29,724 nucleotides of DNA from Prolixibacteraceae bacterium UBA5740 (GTDB taxonomy: Bacteria > Bacteroidota > Bacteroidia > Bacteroidales > Prolixibacteraceae). Position numbers and translations under genes: made by a program. Below the pieces are notes generated by a model that was given only the letters and a program-made list of their open reading frames with translations, was not told the DNA's origin and made no database searches. The stretch covers positions 20,440-50,163 of the forward strand of contig DIFU01000094.1 of NCBI GenBank assembly GCA_002419285.1, read 5' to 3'. Positions 16,266 to 23,997 of this stretch are shown here, one piece after another (the first letter of the stretch is position 1; each line of letters opens with the position of its first letter).

Positions 16266-17129
16266 ATGAAAAAACATATCTCATTCATTCTGGTACTCAT
16301 CCTTTTTTCACACATCGGATGTAATCGACCCTCTTCCGGAACAGCTGAAAAAAAAATTATTCTGGTAAGTATTTTGCCACAGAAGACTTTTGTGGAGAAA
16401 ATCGCAGGCGATGATTTTCAGGTTGAAGTGTTAATTCCTCATGGAGCGAATCCTACAACCTATAGCTTGCTGCCCGCCCAAATGGCTTCCGTCGAAAAGG
16501 CCGTGATCTGGTTTCGGATGGGATACGTCGGTTTTGAACTCTCATGGGCTGATAAGATTGTTGAATCTGCCAATGATATAAAAGTTTCAGATCTTTCCGT
16601 GAATGTTGATCTTATTGTTAGCAACGATGGCCAAGGGAAAAGACAGGGAGTAGATCCGCACTTTTGGCTATCTCCAAAAGAAGTAAGGAAAATGGCGGTT
16701 ACCATCAGGGATGAATTGGTGGCGATTAATCCGGTAAGGACAGATCAGTATAATTTAGGACTACAGAAGCTATTAAAAGAGATTGATGAGACTGAATTAC
16801 AGATCAGACAGCTGTTGGATGAATATGAGGGTCGCACGTTTATTTCATTTCACCCTTCACTAAGTTATTTTGCAAGGGATTTTGGTTTGCAGCAGCTATC
16901 GATCGAGCAAGGTGGAAAGGAACCGACCTCGGCTCATATTGCCCGGCTGACTGATATAGCCAGGACTGAAAACATCAGGGTCATTTATATTCAAAGTGAT
17001 TTCGACCGTGAAAATGCAAGAATGTTTGCACAAGAGATTAAGGGTGAAGCCATCCAGGTTTGGCCTCTGAATCCGGAATGGAGTGAAAACATGATTCTCA
17101 TGGCGAGGTTGCTTAGGGATCATTTTTAA
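16266..17129 (+). CDS. znuA: Zinc/manganese ABC transporter substrate-binding lipoprotein
   Basis: This is the periplasmic metal-capturing component of an ABC-3 family importer. The 287-residue product begins with a lipoprotein signal ending in SHIGC (Cys19). It shows the cluster A-I fold signature: PHGANPTTYSL (58-68), GVDPHFWLSP with His132, and SFHPSLSYF with His196, followed by YIQSDFDREN as the likely fourth ligand region. In most family members the first motif reads PHTYEP with a metal-binding His; here that position is Thr64, although His59 is close by. The His-rich acidic loop of many ZnuA proteins is missing or very short. It is followed by znuC and znuB, so uptake is certain but the metal (Zn versus Mn or Fe) is inferred from neighbours, including a Cys-rich zinc-ribbon protein. 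Confidence 0.88.
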   Translation: MKKHISFILVLILFSHIGCNRPSSGTAEKKIILVSILPQKTFVEKIAGDDFQVEVLIPHGANPTTYSLLPAQMASVEKAVIWFRMGYVGFELSWADKIVESANDIKVSDLSVNVDLIVSNDGQGKRQGVDPHFWLSPKEVRKMAVTIRDELVAINPVRTDQYNLGLQKLLKEIDETELQIRQLLDEYEGRTFISFHPSLSYFARDFGLQQLSIEQGGKEPTSAHIARLTDIARTENIRVIYIQSDFDRENARMFAQEIKGEAIQVWPLNPEWSENMILMARLLRDHF

Positions 17130-17252
17130 TCAAGGCATTTGTACGAAAAATTCAGAAAGTGTCATTGTCGGTCACAATAATGGAGTTTCACCTTCCCTGG
17201 ACCAGTTAATGACCTTAACCCTGAAAATTTTTAATCTGGATATGAAATTATC

Positions 17253-18008
17253 ATGAAGCCACTGATACATCTGAACCACATCACTTTTTCCTATTCAGGC
17301 ACTCCAGTGTTGGAAGATGTGGATCTGAAGATCCATGAAAATGACTTCATTGGGGTAATAGGACCTAACGGAGGGGGAAAAACCACATTACTAAAGCTTA
17401 TACTTGGATTAATCAAGCCTGATTCAGGGAAGATTTATTTCAGGGAGGATCTTCCACGACATAAACGCCCTATTGGATATCTGCCACAAGTAAAACATCT
17501 TGACAGAAAATTCCCGATCACTGTTCTGGATGTGGTCAGGTCAGGTTCTATGATGCGGCCCTTCCCATTCCAGAACAAGAATGATGAAAAGGAGGCTGCA
17601 ATGAATCTTTTGGACGAGGCTGGAATAAGCCATATTTCGACCAAAGCCATAGGGGAGCTTTCCGGTGGACAAATGCAAAGGGCATTTCTTTGCAGGGCAT
17701 TGATCAGTGATCCCAAAGTGCTGATCCTGGATGAGCCGGATACATTTGTGGATGCCCATTTTGAAGGTGAACTTTATGACAGACTCAGGATTCTGAATGA
17801 AAAGATGGCTATTGTTCTCGTTTCGCACGATGTTGGTACCATTTCAATGTATGTTAAGACGATTGCCTGTGTAAACAGGACCTTGCATTACCATCCTTCG
17901 AATCAAATAACAATGGAAGACCTGGCTGTATACAACTGCCCGCTCCAGATTATCACCCATGGAGAGATTCCACACACCGTCCTCAAAAAACATCATGACC
18001 ATGAATGA
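17253..18008 (+). CDS. znuC: Zinc ABC transporter ATP-binding protein
   Basis: The 251-residue product is the ATPase that powers the ZnuB channel. Walker A is GPNGGGKTT (residues 37-45, Lys43), the Q-loop is GYLPQ, the ABC signature LSGGQMQRA starts at residue 136, Walker B is VLILDEP (156-162), and the H-loop is VSHD. The GGGKTT form of the P-loop is common in metal-type ABC-3 ATPases. The C-terminus ends HHDHE, a His/Asp tail that could touch metal. It follows znuA after a 123-bp gap in which I see only a weak ATTGT/ACAAT repeat, and it overlaps the start of znuB, implying coupled translation. Confidence 0.93.
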   Translation: MKPLIHLNHITFSYSGTPVLEDVDLKIHENDFIGVIGPNGGGKTTLLKLILGLIKPDSGKIYFREDLPRHKRPIGYLPQVKHLDRKFPITVLDVVRSGSMMRPFPFQNKNDEKEAAMNLLDEAGISHISTKAIGELSGGQMQRAFLCRALISDPKVLILDEPDTFVDAHFEGELYDRLRILNEKMAIVLVSHDVGTISMYVKTIACVNRTLHYHPSNQITMEDLAVYNCPLQIITHGEIPHTVLKKHHDHE

Positions 18009-18810
18009 TTTTCTTGAGTTATTCTCGTATGGCTTTTTCCAAAAGGCGTTGCTGGCTACTGTATTTGCGAGCATTTCGTGTGGAATTATCGGTACATATA
18101 TTGTAACCCGCCGAATCGTTTTTGTCAGTGGGGGCATTACCCATGCCTCGTTTGGTGGAATTGGGCTGGCTTTCCTGATTGGGGTGGATCCTTTGGTCGG
18201 TGCGTCAGTTTTTGCTTTATTGGCAGCCTTGGGGATACAATTTTTTACCGAAAAAGGAGGAGTTCGTGAAGATTCCTCCATTGCAATTTGGTGGTCGCTT
18301 GGAATGGCTCTTGGCGTTGTATTTGTTTTTCTGACTCCGGGATATACGCCCAACCTAATGAGTTACTTGTTTGGAAGTATCCTGACAGTAAGCAGTTACG
18401 AGCTCTGGGCCATGTTGTTCCTGATTGCCATTCTTTTGGCTGTCTTTTATGCATGGTTCAGGGAAATCCTCTACATCGCTTTTGACGAAGAGTTTGCACG
18501 GGCATCCGGATTGCATGTCTCAGGATTTAATTATCTTTTGATGATGCTGATTGCCCTGACGGTTGTGCTCAACATCAGGGTAGTTGGGATTATTCTAATC
18601 CTTTCCCTGCTGACTATACCTCAGGCTATTGCAAATTTATTTACCCGCGATTTCAGGAAAATGATCCTCCTATCCATTCTGTTTGGTTTCGTTGGAAGCC
18701 TTTCGGGCCTGATAATATCTTATTTTCTGAATATTCCCTCCGGAGCTACCATCATTTTTACGCTGGTGTTGATGTTTGGTGTTTTTAGGATTATTAAGCG
18801 GTTTAAATGA
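17995..18810 (+). CDS. znuB: Zinc ABC transporter permease
   Basis: The 271-residue product is the ABC-3 family membrane channel, with about eight hydrophobic helices. Family features include GIIGTYIVTRRIVFVSGGITHA near the N-terminus, the cytoplasmic coupling segment EFARASGLHVSGFN, and NIRVVGIILILSLLTIPQA. The ATG at 17995 (MTMNDFLEL) overlaps znuC by 14 bp; the ATG at 18001 is equally possible. An upstream Met at 17959 would lie deep inside znuC and add a polar stretch, so it is rejected. The stop overlaps the start of the next small gene as ATGA. Confidence 0.93.
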   Translation: MTMNDFLELFSYGFFQKALLATVFASISCGIIGTYIVTRRIVFVSGGITHASFGGIGLAFLIGVDPLVGASVFALLAALGIQFFTEKGGVREDSSIAIWWSLGMALGVVFVFLTPGYTPNLMSYLFGSILTVSSYELWAMLFLIAILLAVFYAWFREILYIAFDEEFARASGLHVSGFNYLLMMLIALTVVLNIRVVGIILILSLLTIPQAIANLFTRDFRKMILLSILFGFVGSLSGLIISYFLNIPSGATIIFTLVLMFGVFRIIKRFK

Positions 18811-19010
18811 AAAAGCAGGAGCCCATAACCATTGTTTGCTCGAATTGTGGTTTTTCATTCCAACGGGGAGATCTGGACCGGGAGTGCAGTAATTGTTTTG
18901 CTTGCACTGGCTGTGAAATTTATCTTTGTCTTGAATGCAAGAAGGATATTGTTATCAAACCCATTGGTCAGCCCCGAGGACGTACCACAGTCATCAGTAA
19001 AGATAATTAA
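18807..19010 (+). CDS. Four-CxxC zinc-ribbon microprotein coupled to znuB
   Basis: The 67-residue product is not a family I can name. It has eight cysteines in four CxxC pairs (Cys11/14, 27/30, 33/36, 41/44), enough for two zinc ribbons or knuckles, then a basic tail with PRGRTTV. There is no signal peptide, so it should be cytoplasmic. Its ATG overlaps the znuB stop as ATGA, the arrangement of translationally coupled operon genes. That supports this frame over another open frame in the same place (18832-19020), which lacks such coupling. A role in receiving, buffering or sensing imported zinc is inferred from its place in the operon; a general zinc-ribbon nucleic-acid protein is the alternative. 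Confidence 0.72.
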   Translation: MKKQEPITIVCSNCGFSFQRGDLDRECSNCFACTGCEIYLCLECKKDIVIKPIGQPRGRTTVISKDN

Positions 19011-19053
19011 TGCAGTGTAAGTGTTTGATATTCTTGAAGTACAGGTAGCAAAA

Positions 19054-20397
19054 TCACCTGCCTTGCAATTCATTTCTAAATGAAGTCCTTACACACCTGA
19101 ATCCAATGAATGATTTGGTGGTATCCTGATATTCGAATGATCTTGTGGTATTTCTTATAAAGTAAGTAGCATCTTTAAAAGACCCACCCCTGACAACTTT
19201 TCTTTTCATTACTTCCGGATCACCTGCCCTGGCAGTGTATTCAACCTGTGGATTAAGGTCATTCATCAAATCGTACCCAGCTTCAAAATATGCTGAACTG
19301 GTCCATTCAGCCACATTGCCTGCCATGTCATATAATCCGTAATCATTGGGATCAAATGAACCTACCTTCATGGTTGTTGCCCGGGTATCACTGTCAGCAA
19401 CATAATTTCCTCTCATGGGTTTAAAATTGGCCATAAAGCAACCATACGTATTTCGGGTGTAGTAACTTCCCCAAGGGTAGATGGTATTACTTCGGCCACC
19501 TCTTGCAGCATATTCCCATTCGGCTTCCGTTGGGAGGCGGTAATCGTGAGGCGGGGAATCATTCATGCGTGACCTGTAATTTCCCTGTAACTGGGTTCGC
19601 CAGTCACAAAATGCACGTGCCTGGTCCCATGAAACACCGATGACAGGGTAATCGTCGAACCCAACATGTGAAAAGTATTTGTAAGTCATCGGTTCGTTAT
19701 ATGAGTAGGTGAAGTCACGGATCCAGGTCAGTGTATCTGGGTAAACCGGTACAATTTCATGCATGATAAATGAACTCCGGTTATTGACCGGGACTTCCTC
19801 TCCATCTGAATTGAGAATGGTTCCTTCGTATTTCTGGGTTTCATAATTAAAGCTGTTGGCCCTTCGGGCAGCCTGTTGAAAGTCAATCCAGTAATACTCA
19901 TAGACCAGCTTTCGGGTATCCAACTCCCTTCGATATGAGATCCGTTCCTCTTCAGGGAAGTACATTTCATCCAATACCATTCGTGTATCCGGATCAGCCC
20001 AGTTAATCCGTGCGCGCCAGTTATTTACTGGCTGGGCAACGGGATTTCCATACTGGTCTTCTGCAATCATATATTCAGGATCGGCCTGCCCCAAAATCTT
20101 AAGTGCAATAGAATCACGAACCCAATATACAAATTGCCTGTATTCGCTGTTGGTAATTTCAGTATCATCAATCCAAAACGACTCAACAGAAACATTTCTG
20201 TGAGGATTAAATTCATGAAGTTCGTCATCGGTTGGTCCCATCACAAATGAACCCCGTTCAACGTAAACCATGCCGAATGGAGCTGGTTCAAACCAAGCCC
20301 CGCGAGACCTGATTTTATCAGCACTGTAAATATCCGCTTTTCTGCATGATGCAGTAAGCAGTATTAACAAAATCACTATCCATCCAGATAATCTCAT
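19054..20397 (-). CDS. Second GldK-type T9SS lipoprotein (FGE/SUMF1 fold)
   Basis: The 447-residue product is a close paralogue of the GldK encoded 3.6 kb upstream in the same direction. It starts with a lipoprotein signal MRLSGWIVILLILLTASC (lipobox TASC). The body has the formylglycine-generating-enzyme fold: FWIDDTEITNSEYRQF, YRLPTEAEWEYAARGG, YDMAGNVAEWTSSAY and KSFIGFRCVR. The catalytic Cys pair of true FGE is not evident, so a structural role is expected. By eye well over half of the aligned residues match GldK; the main differences are in the N-terminal 60 residues and in surface loops. In Flavobacterium a GldK-like paralogue, GldJ, stabilises GldK; this gene could play that part. It lies 115 bp after gldN, beyond an intrinsic terminator, and may be transcribed separately or by read-through. 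Confidence 0.85.
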   Translation of the reverse strand: MRLSGWIVILLILLTASCRKADIYSADKIRSRGAWFEPAPFGMVYVERGSFVMGPTDDELHEFNPHRNVSVESFWIDDTEITNSEYRQFVYWVRDSIALKILGQADPEYMIAEDQYGNPVAQPVNNWRARINWADPDTRMVLDEMYFPEEERISYRRELDTRKLVYEYYWIDFQQAARRANSFNYETQKYEGTILNSDGEEVPVNNRSSFIMHEIVPVYPDTLTWIRDFTYSYNEPMTYKYFSHVGFDDYPVIGVSWDQARAFCDWRTQLQGNYRSRMNDSPPHDYRLPTEAEWEYAARGGRSNTIYPWGSYYTRNTYGCFMANFKPMRGNYVADSDTRATTMKVGSFDPNDYGLYDMAGNVAEWTSSAYFEAGYDLMNDLNPQVEYTARAGDPEVMKRKVVRGGSFKDATYFIRNTTRSFEYQDTTKSFIGFRCVRTSFRNELQGR

Positions 20398-20461
20398 CTA
20401 TTTTCCTGTTCGGCTATTCATTTAACGGCATTGGAGAAAAAAAATTTTCGGTCATGATAAA

Positions 20462-20495
20462 AAAGGCCTTATGGGGTGGAAATCATAAGGCCTTT
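20462..20495 (-). terminator. Intrinsic terminator after gldN
   Basis: An 11-bp perfect stem (AAAGGCCTTAT, 20462-20472, with its complement at 20485-20495) has a 12-nt loop. On the minus strand it is followed by TTTTTTA. It lies 17 bp behind the gldN stop and separates the T9SS core genes from the second gldK. Confidence 0.85.
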
Positions 20496-20512
20496 ACATC
20501 TTCAGTAAAGAA

Positions 20513-21376
20513 TTAATATTCCCACAAATCCTGTTCGTAGTTGAATATTTTATCTTCAATATTTTTTGACTCCAGCATGGCATCCTTACCTGAAAGGTAT
20601 TGGCTGATCAGCCTATTATTGTATACATTTGATTCCTGTACGATGTAGCTGTTAAAATACCGCTTGATAAACAGGTCGTCGTATGACATCCTTCTTGAGT
20701 CGTTATATGGATTAAATACTTCTGACGAGGCCAGAATAGGTCTGGCTTCGGGATAATAAACCCAAAACACTTTCCTTCTTTGGACTGGTGATCCTTGGAT
20801 ATTTTCTTCCCCTTCCCGAAAAAATTCCTGAATAGGACATATTCCGACAATCCGGACTTGGAGGCGTGAGTTTTGCTTGTCGAAATACCACTCTTCTTTG
20901 ATCATGAATTGTTTGACCTCCTCCAGTCTGATTTCACCTTCGATGGTTCGGATCTCCATTTCACCCGTTTCGAAATTTCTTACTTCGCGGGTTCGTGTTT
21001 CAGCCCCAAATGCCTGTTTGACTTCTGCAATGCCTATGGGCATTTTGAAATCGTCATCATTTCTGGCATCGTAAGCGGTAATCTGACCGGTTTCAACCCC
21101 CTTTAGCAGAAGTTGTGACAAACTTGACATTCCATCTACAGGAGCAGTTGGAAAGTACAGGGGTTGATTGATTTTTTCTCTGAGATCAATAATTCTCCAG
21201 ACCATCTTTGACCATAAAACGTCTGCTTCCCTTACTGATGGAAGAGGCATGGGTTTTTTCTGGAAAGTATCCTCGCGTTTATAGGCACCGTTGATAATCT
21301 GTGCGGAGGCATAGTCAGCCCCTGCCACTGAAATCAACAGAAGCGTTACTGTCAATATTTGAAATAATCTTTTCAT
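20513..21376 (-). CDS. gldN: T9SS periplasmic ring protein GldN/PorN
   Basis: GldN pairs with GldK to form the large periplasmic ring under the outer membrane in type IX secretion. The 287-residue product has a Sec signal peptide, MKRLFQILTVTLLLISVAG, probably cleaved after YASA. The mature start QIINGAYKREDTFQKKPMP and the segments ADVLWSKMVWRIIDLREK and YDDLFIKRYFNSYIVQESN are typical of the family. The start is 3 bp after the gldM stop, implying coupled translation. A terminator follows. Length is normal. Confidence 0.94.
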   Translation of the reverse strand: MKRLFQILTVTLLLISVAGADYASAQIINGAYKREDTFQKKPMPLPSVREADVLWSKMVWRIIDLREKINQPLYFPTAPVDGMSSLSQLLLKGVETGQITAYDARNDDDFKMPIGIAEVKQAFGAETRTREVRNFETGEMEIRTIEGEIRLEEVKQFMIKEEWYFDKQNSRLQVRIVGICPIQEFFREGEENIQGSPVQRRKVFWVYYPEARPILASSEVFNPYNDSRRMSYDDLFIKRYFNSYIVQESNVYNNRLISQYLSGKDAMLESKNIEDKIFNYEQDLWEY

Positions 21377-21379
21377 ACT

Positions 21380-22987
21380 TTAACGTATTTTGAAGCTGAT
21401 CGGATCCAGATCACGGTCGGTCCCGTCATCCCCTTTGGCTTTGATATTATCGATGTATATTATACTTCCTGTTACGAGGTTCCTGAACTGTGCTTTCTGG
21501 TCAGCCGTAAATCGGTTGTTTGTCGATTTCCAGGTGTTTGCATACCCGCCTGCTCCAGTCAGGGTAACATCAAACTGGGTTACGGTAAACTTCAGGTCGA
21601 AGTCAAAATCGGGCAATACTGCCATTATTCCATCTTCGAGTTGCAAATCTTCCTTTCTTAAGTTACCACCCGTCTGATTGGCAATTTGTGCAACGGGGTC
21701 TGGAACACGTTTGACCCTGAAGTTCATGCTGCCCATCAATTTTTCGGTTCCTCCAACCTGAGAATATACGGAAACTGTTGTTCTCCTGCCTTGTTCATCC
21801 AATTCGTTAGGATAGACAAAGAACTCGTTACTCTGTTGGACAATTCGTCCATTGGTAATGGCGATCCGAAGGTTTTCCTTGGTTACTCCCGGTACTGAAA
21901 CATCAACGGGATTAGCAATTCCCCTGTAGAAAACATTCATTTTGGTAGGAGAAATTGTTACACTGGGTGGAGTAACCTGATATTCCTGTGTAAAAGGATA
22001 GTTCCGAATTGTTCCTTCCGGGGTTTTGTAATTGATCACACCACTCCATCGGAAGGTTCCTGGTTCATTTGCCCTTAATCGGTAAATCCCTTTTCCGTCT
22101 TCGATCGGCAAGGCTCTGCCATTCACCGATATCACCGGGTCTTCAGTAGTATCGATAGCTGCAAGAAATACCTGGGCAACGTATTCTTCACCCTGAAGGA
22201 TAATGGCTGAATTGGCAATTACCTGTGCACCGAGCTTGTTGAACTTGAAGGCACCGGCATCAATTTGTGAATAAAGGTAATTCAGAAGATTGGCCTCTGA
22301 GTTTTTGACGTCAATCTGCAACTTTGAAAGAAGGGTCAGGATTGCTGCCAGAGGTTTATTTTCAAAATATAGACTTTCCCAGGTCCTTCTTTCCCCGCTC
22401 TTAAGGGTAAACCGGCTGTCAGAAGTCTCAAGTTCCTGATTTATTGTATTCTTGAGTTCGGCATCTTCCACAGGAATGATACCTTCTACAAATTCACGAT
22501 ATGCTCCTATCTGTTCCTTCAAATTGGTTGCCTCTTTCTGGGCAATCATTATTTCGGATGGCGTGTTCAGGTCGTCTTCTTTTTTAATGATCAGGGTGTC
22601 CTTATTTGAATTGACAAATATAAATTCATCTCCCTTTAATGGACGATCCGGTGAACGTGGCACTGTTCCGGAAGCAAGAACCAGTTTTTCTTTCAGGGCG
22701 TCGATGTAATCAACAAGGGCATCCGATTTTTCCTTGACCTGATCCGCCTGGGATTTCCAATCCTGAACCTTTGCCGGATTTTCGGCATAGGCTTGTTCAA
22801 ATGCCGAATAGATCTGCTGGTTTTTATTTTCTACGGCGTTTAAAGTCTGTATCAGGCTTGAATCCACAACCCTGTAGGCCTCCAGAACCTGTGCCGCCAC
22901 ATTGAGTGCCAACATTGCTGTGAGCACTATGTACATCATGTTTATCATTTTTTGCCTCGGGGTTTCCGGGCAATTCTTGGTACCCAT
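21380..22987 (-). CDS. gldM: T9SS motor/stalk protein GldM/PorM
   Basis: GldM spans the inner membrane once and reaches through the periplasm; with GldL it converts proton motive force into secretion and gliding work. The 535-residue product starts MGTKNCPETPRQKMINMMYI, with a single hydrophobic helix at about residues 14-33 (YIVLTAMLALNVAAQ), then helical stretches and beta-rich periplasmic domains (SVTISPTKMNVFYRGIANPV) ending in a region with QFDVTLTGAGGY. The start lies 22 bp after the gldL stop. Order and spacing match known gldKLMN operons. Confidence 0.96.
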   Translation of the reverse strand: MGTKNCPETPRQKMINMMYIVLTAMLALNVAAQVLEAYRVVDSSLIQTLNAVENKNQQIYSAFEQAYAENPAKVQDWKSQADQVKEKSDALVDYIDALKEKLVLASGTVPRSPDRPLKGDEFIFVNSNKDTLIIKKEDDLNTPSEIMIAQKEATNLKEQIGAYREFVEGIIPVEDAELKNTINQELETSDSRFTLKSGERRTWESLYFENKPLAAILTLLSKLQIDVKNSEANLLNYLYSQIDAGAFKFNKLGAQVIANSAIILQGEEYVAQVFLAAIDTTEDPVISVNGRALPIEDGKGIYRLRANEPGTFRWSGVINYKTPEGTIRNYPFTQEYQVTPPSVTISPTKMNVFYRGIANPVDVSVPGVTKENLRIAITNGRIVQQSNEFFVYPNELDEQGRRTTVSVYSQVGGTEKLMGSMNFRVKRVPDPVAQIANQTGGNLRKEDLQLEDGIMAVLPDFDFDLKFTVTQFDVTLTGAGGYANTWKSTNNRFTADQKAQFRNLVTGSIIYIDNIKAKGDDGTDRDLDPISFKIR

Positions 22988-23009
22988 AATCGCAGATTGT
23001 CAGGTTCTC

Positions 23010-23978
23010 TTATTTTTTATAATTCAATGCACCGAGCATATTGCCGTAAATGGTATTCAATGCTTCCAGATGTTGGTTCAGTTTGCTTGCATTTTCCTGA
23101 TAACGTCTGAGTTCATCTACTGAGGAGGCCAGAATTTCATTCATCTTACCCAGGTCGGAATTGAATTTCGTACCTGCTTTGAACTGATCCTCGGCTCCTT
23201 TCAGCTGGTTTTCCACTGCATTGTTCAGGGTTGAAAGGTTTTTATTCAGACGCGCCAGATTTTCGGCATAATCGGCCGAATGATTCAGGTTTTTGAGACT
23301 CTCTTCCATCTTCTGCGCCGCTGATTTATAAGTATTGGCAAGGAATGTTCCGGATTCAGAGATTTTGGATGAAATTTCATCACCTGACTGGTTAATTTTA
23401 TCGATTACAGACTGACTTGATTTACCAATCTGTCTTGAAGTATTCTGGTATGTTTCCACCAGTTCATTCACCGAGTTGTGAATATTTTGGTGTGCTTTTG
23501 TGTTCAGTTCGCTGAAGGATCCAATGGATTCACCTGCTGATGAGAGGTTTCTGACATACATTTCGGTAGCAACAGTTGCCGATGAAATGTCACTGAGTCC
23601 TCTTGCCGTATTGCTTAATTCGGACAGACTGAATCCCACCTTTTTGATAAGTTCAGGAGTCAGGTCAGTACCTTTTAAAAGATCATCCAGTTTCCCTTTT
23701 CTCCGGGTTTCAAGTTCATCAAATTCAGTGACTTCATAGTCCTCCCTTAGCTCGGGGTATACTTTTGACCATTCAGGAATATCAAGCGGTGGTTCAAATG
23801 CAGAAATGAAGAAGATGGTTGCTTCCGTAAGAAGTCCAATGGCTAGAATTACTCCGGAATAAGGCCAGTGCTGAAGTTTGAACAAAGCACCGATAAGTAC
23901 AACGGATGCACCCCAGCTATATATGTAACCGGTGATTGATTTTGCCCGTTTTGTTTTTAAGAGTTCACCAATGTTCAT
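23010..23978 (-). CDS. gldL: T9SS motor protein GldL/PorL
   Basis: GldL is the five-copy ring around the GldM helix pair in the inner membrane. The 322-residue product has two N-terminal membrane helices (about residues 17-33 and 41-60). Lys34 and His37 at the end of helix 1, and Glu52 and Glu62 in and after helix 2, fit the Lys27, His30, Glu49 and Glu59 of the Flavobacterium johnsoniae protein, several of which are needed for proton-driven motion; the loop between helices is four residues shorter here. The rest is a long cytoplasmic helical region with heptad-like repeats (SVNELVETYQNTSRQIGKSS), about 100 residues longer than in F. johnsoniae GldL by my recollection. It starts 19 bp after gldK. 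Confidence 0.95.
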   Translation of the reverse strand: MNIGELLKTKRAKSITGYIYSWGASVVLIGALFKLQHWPYSGVILAIGLLTEATIFFISAFEPPLDIPEWSKVYPELREDYEVTEFDELETRRKGKLDDLLKGTDLTPELIKKVGFSLSELSNTARGLSDISSATVATEMYVRNLSSAGESIGSFSELNTKAHQNIHNSVNELVETYQNTSRQIGKSSQSVIDKINQSGDEISSKISESGTFLANTYKSAAQKMEESLKNLNHSADYAENLARLNKNLSTLNNAVENQLKGAEDQFKAGTKFNSDLGKMNEILASSVDELRRYQENASKLNQHLEALNTIYGNMLGALNYKK

Positions 23979-23997
23979 AATGGAAACAATTTATGTT

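Noticed and set aside
18832..19020. Alternative open frame over the zinc-ribbon gene, with a hydrophobic segment
   Set aside because: It lacks coupling to znuB, while the other frame starts at an ATGA overlap and has four regular CxxC pairs.
19042..19060. CAGGT/ACCTG hairpin at the end of the second gldK as a terminator
   Set aside because: The stem is only 5 bp, overlaps the stop codon and has no T tract.
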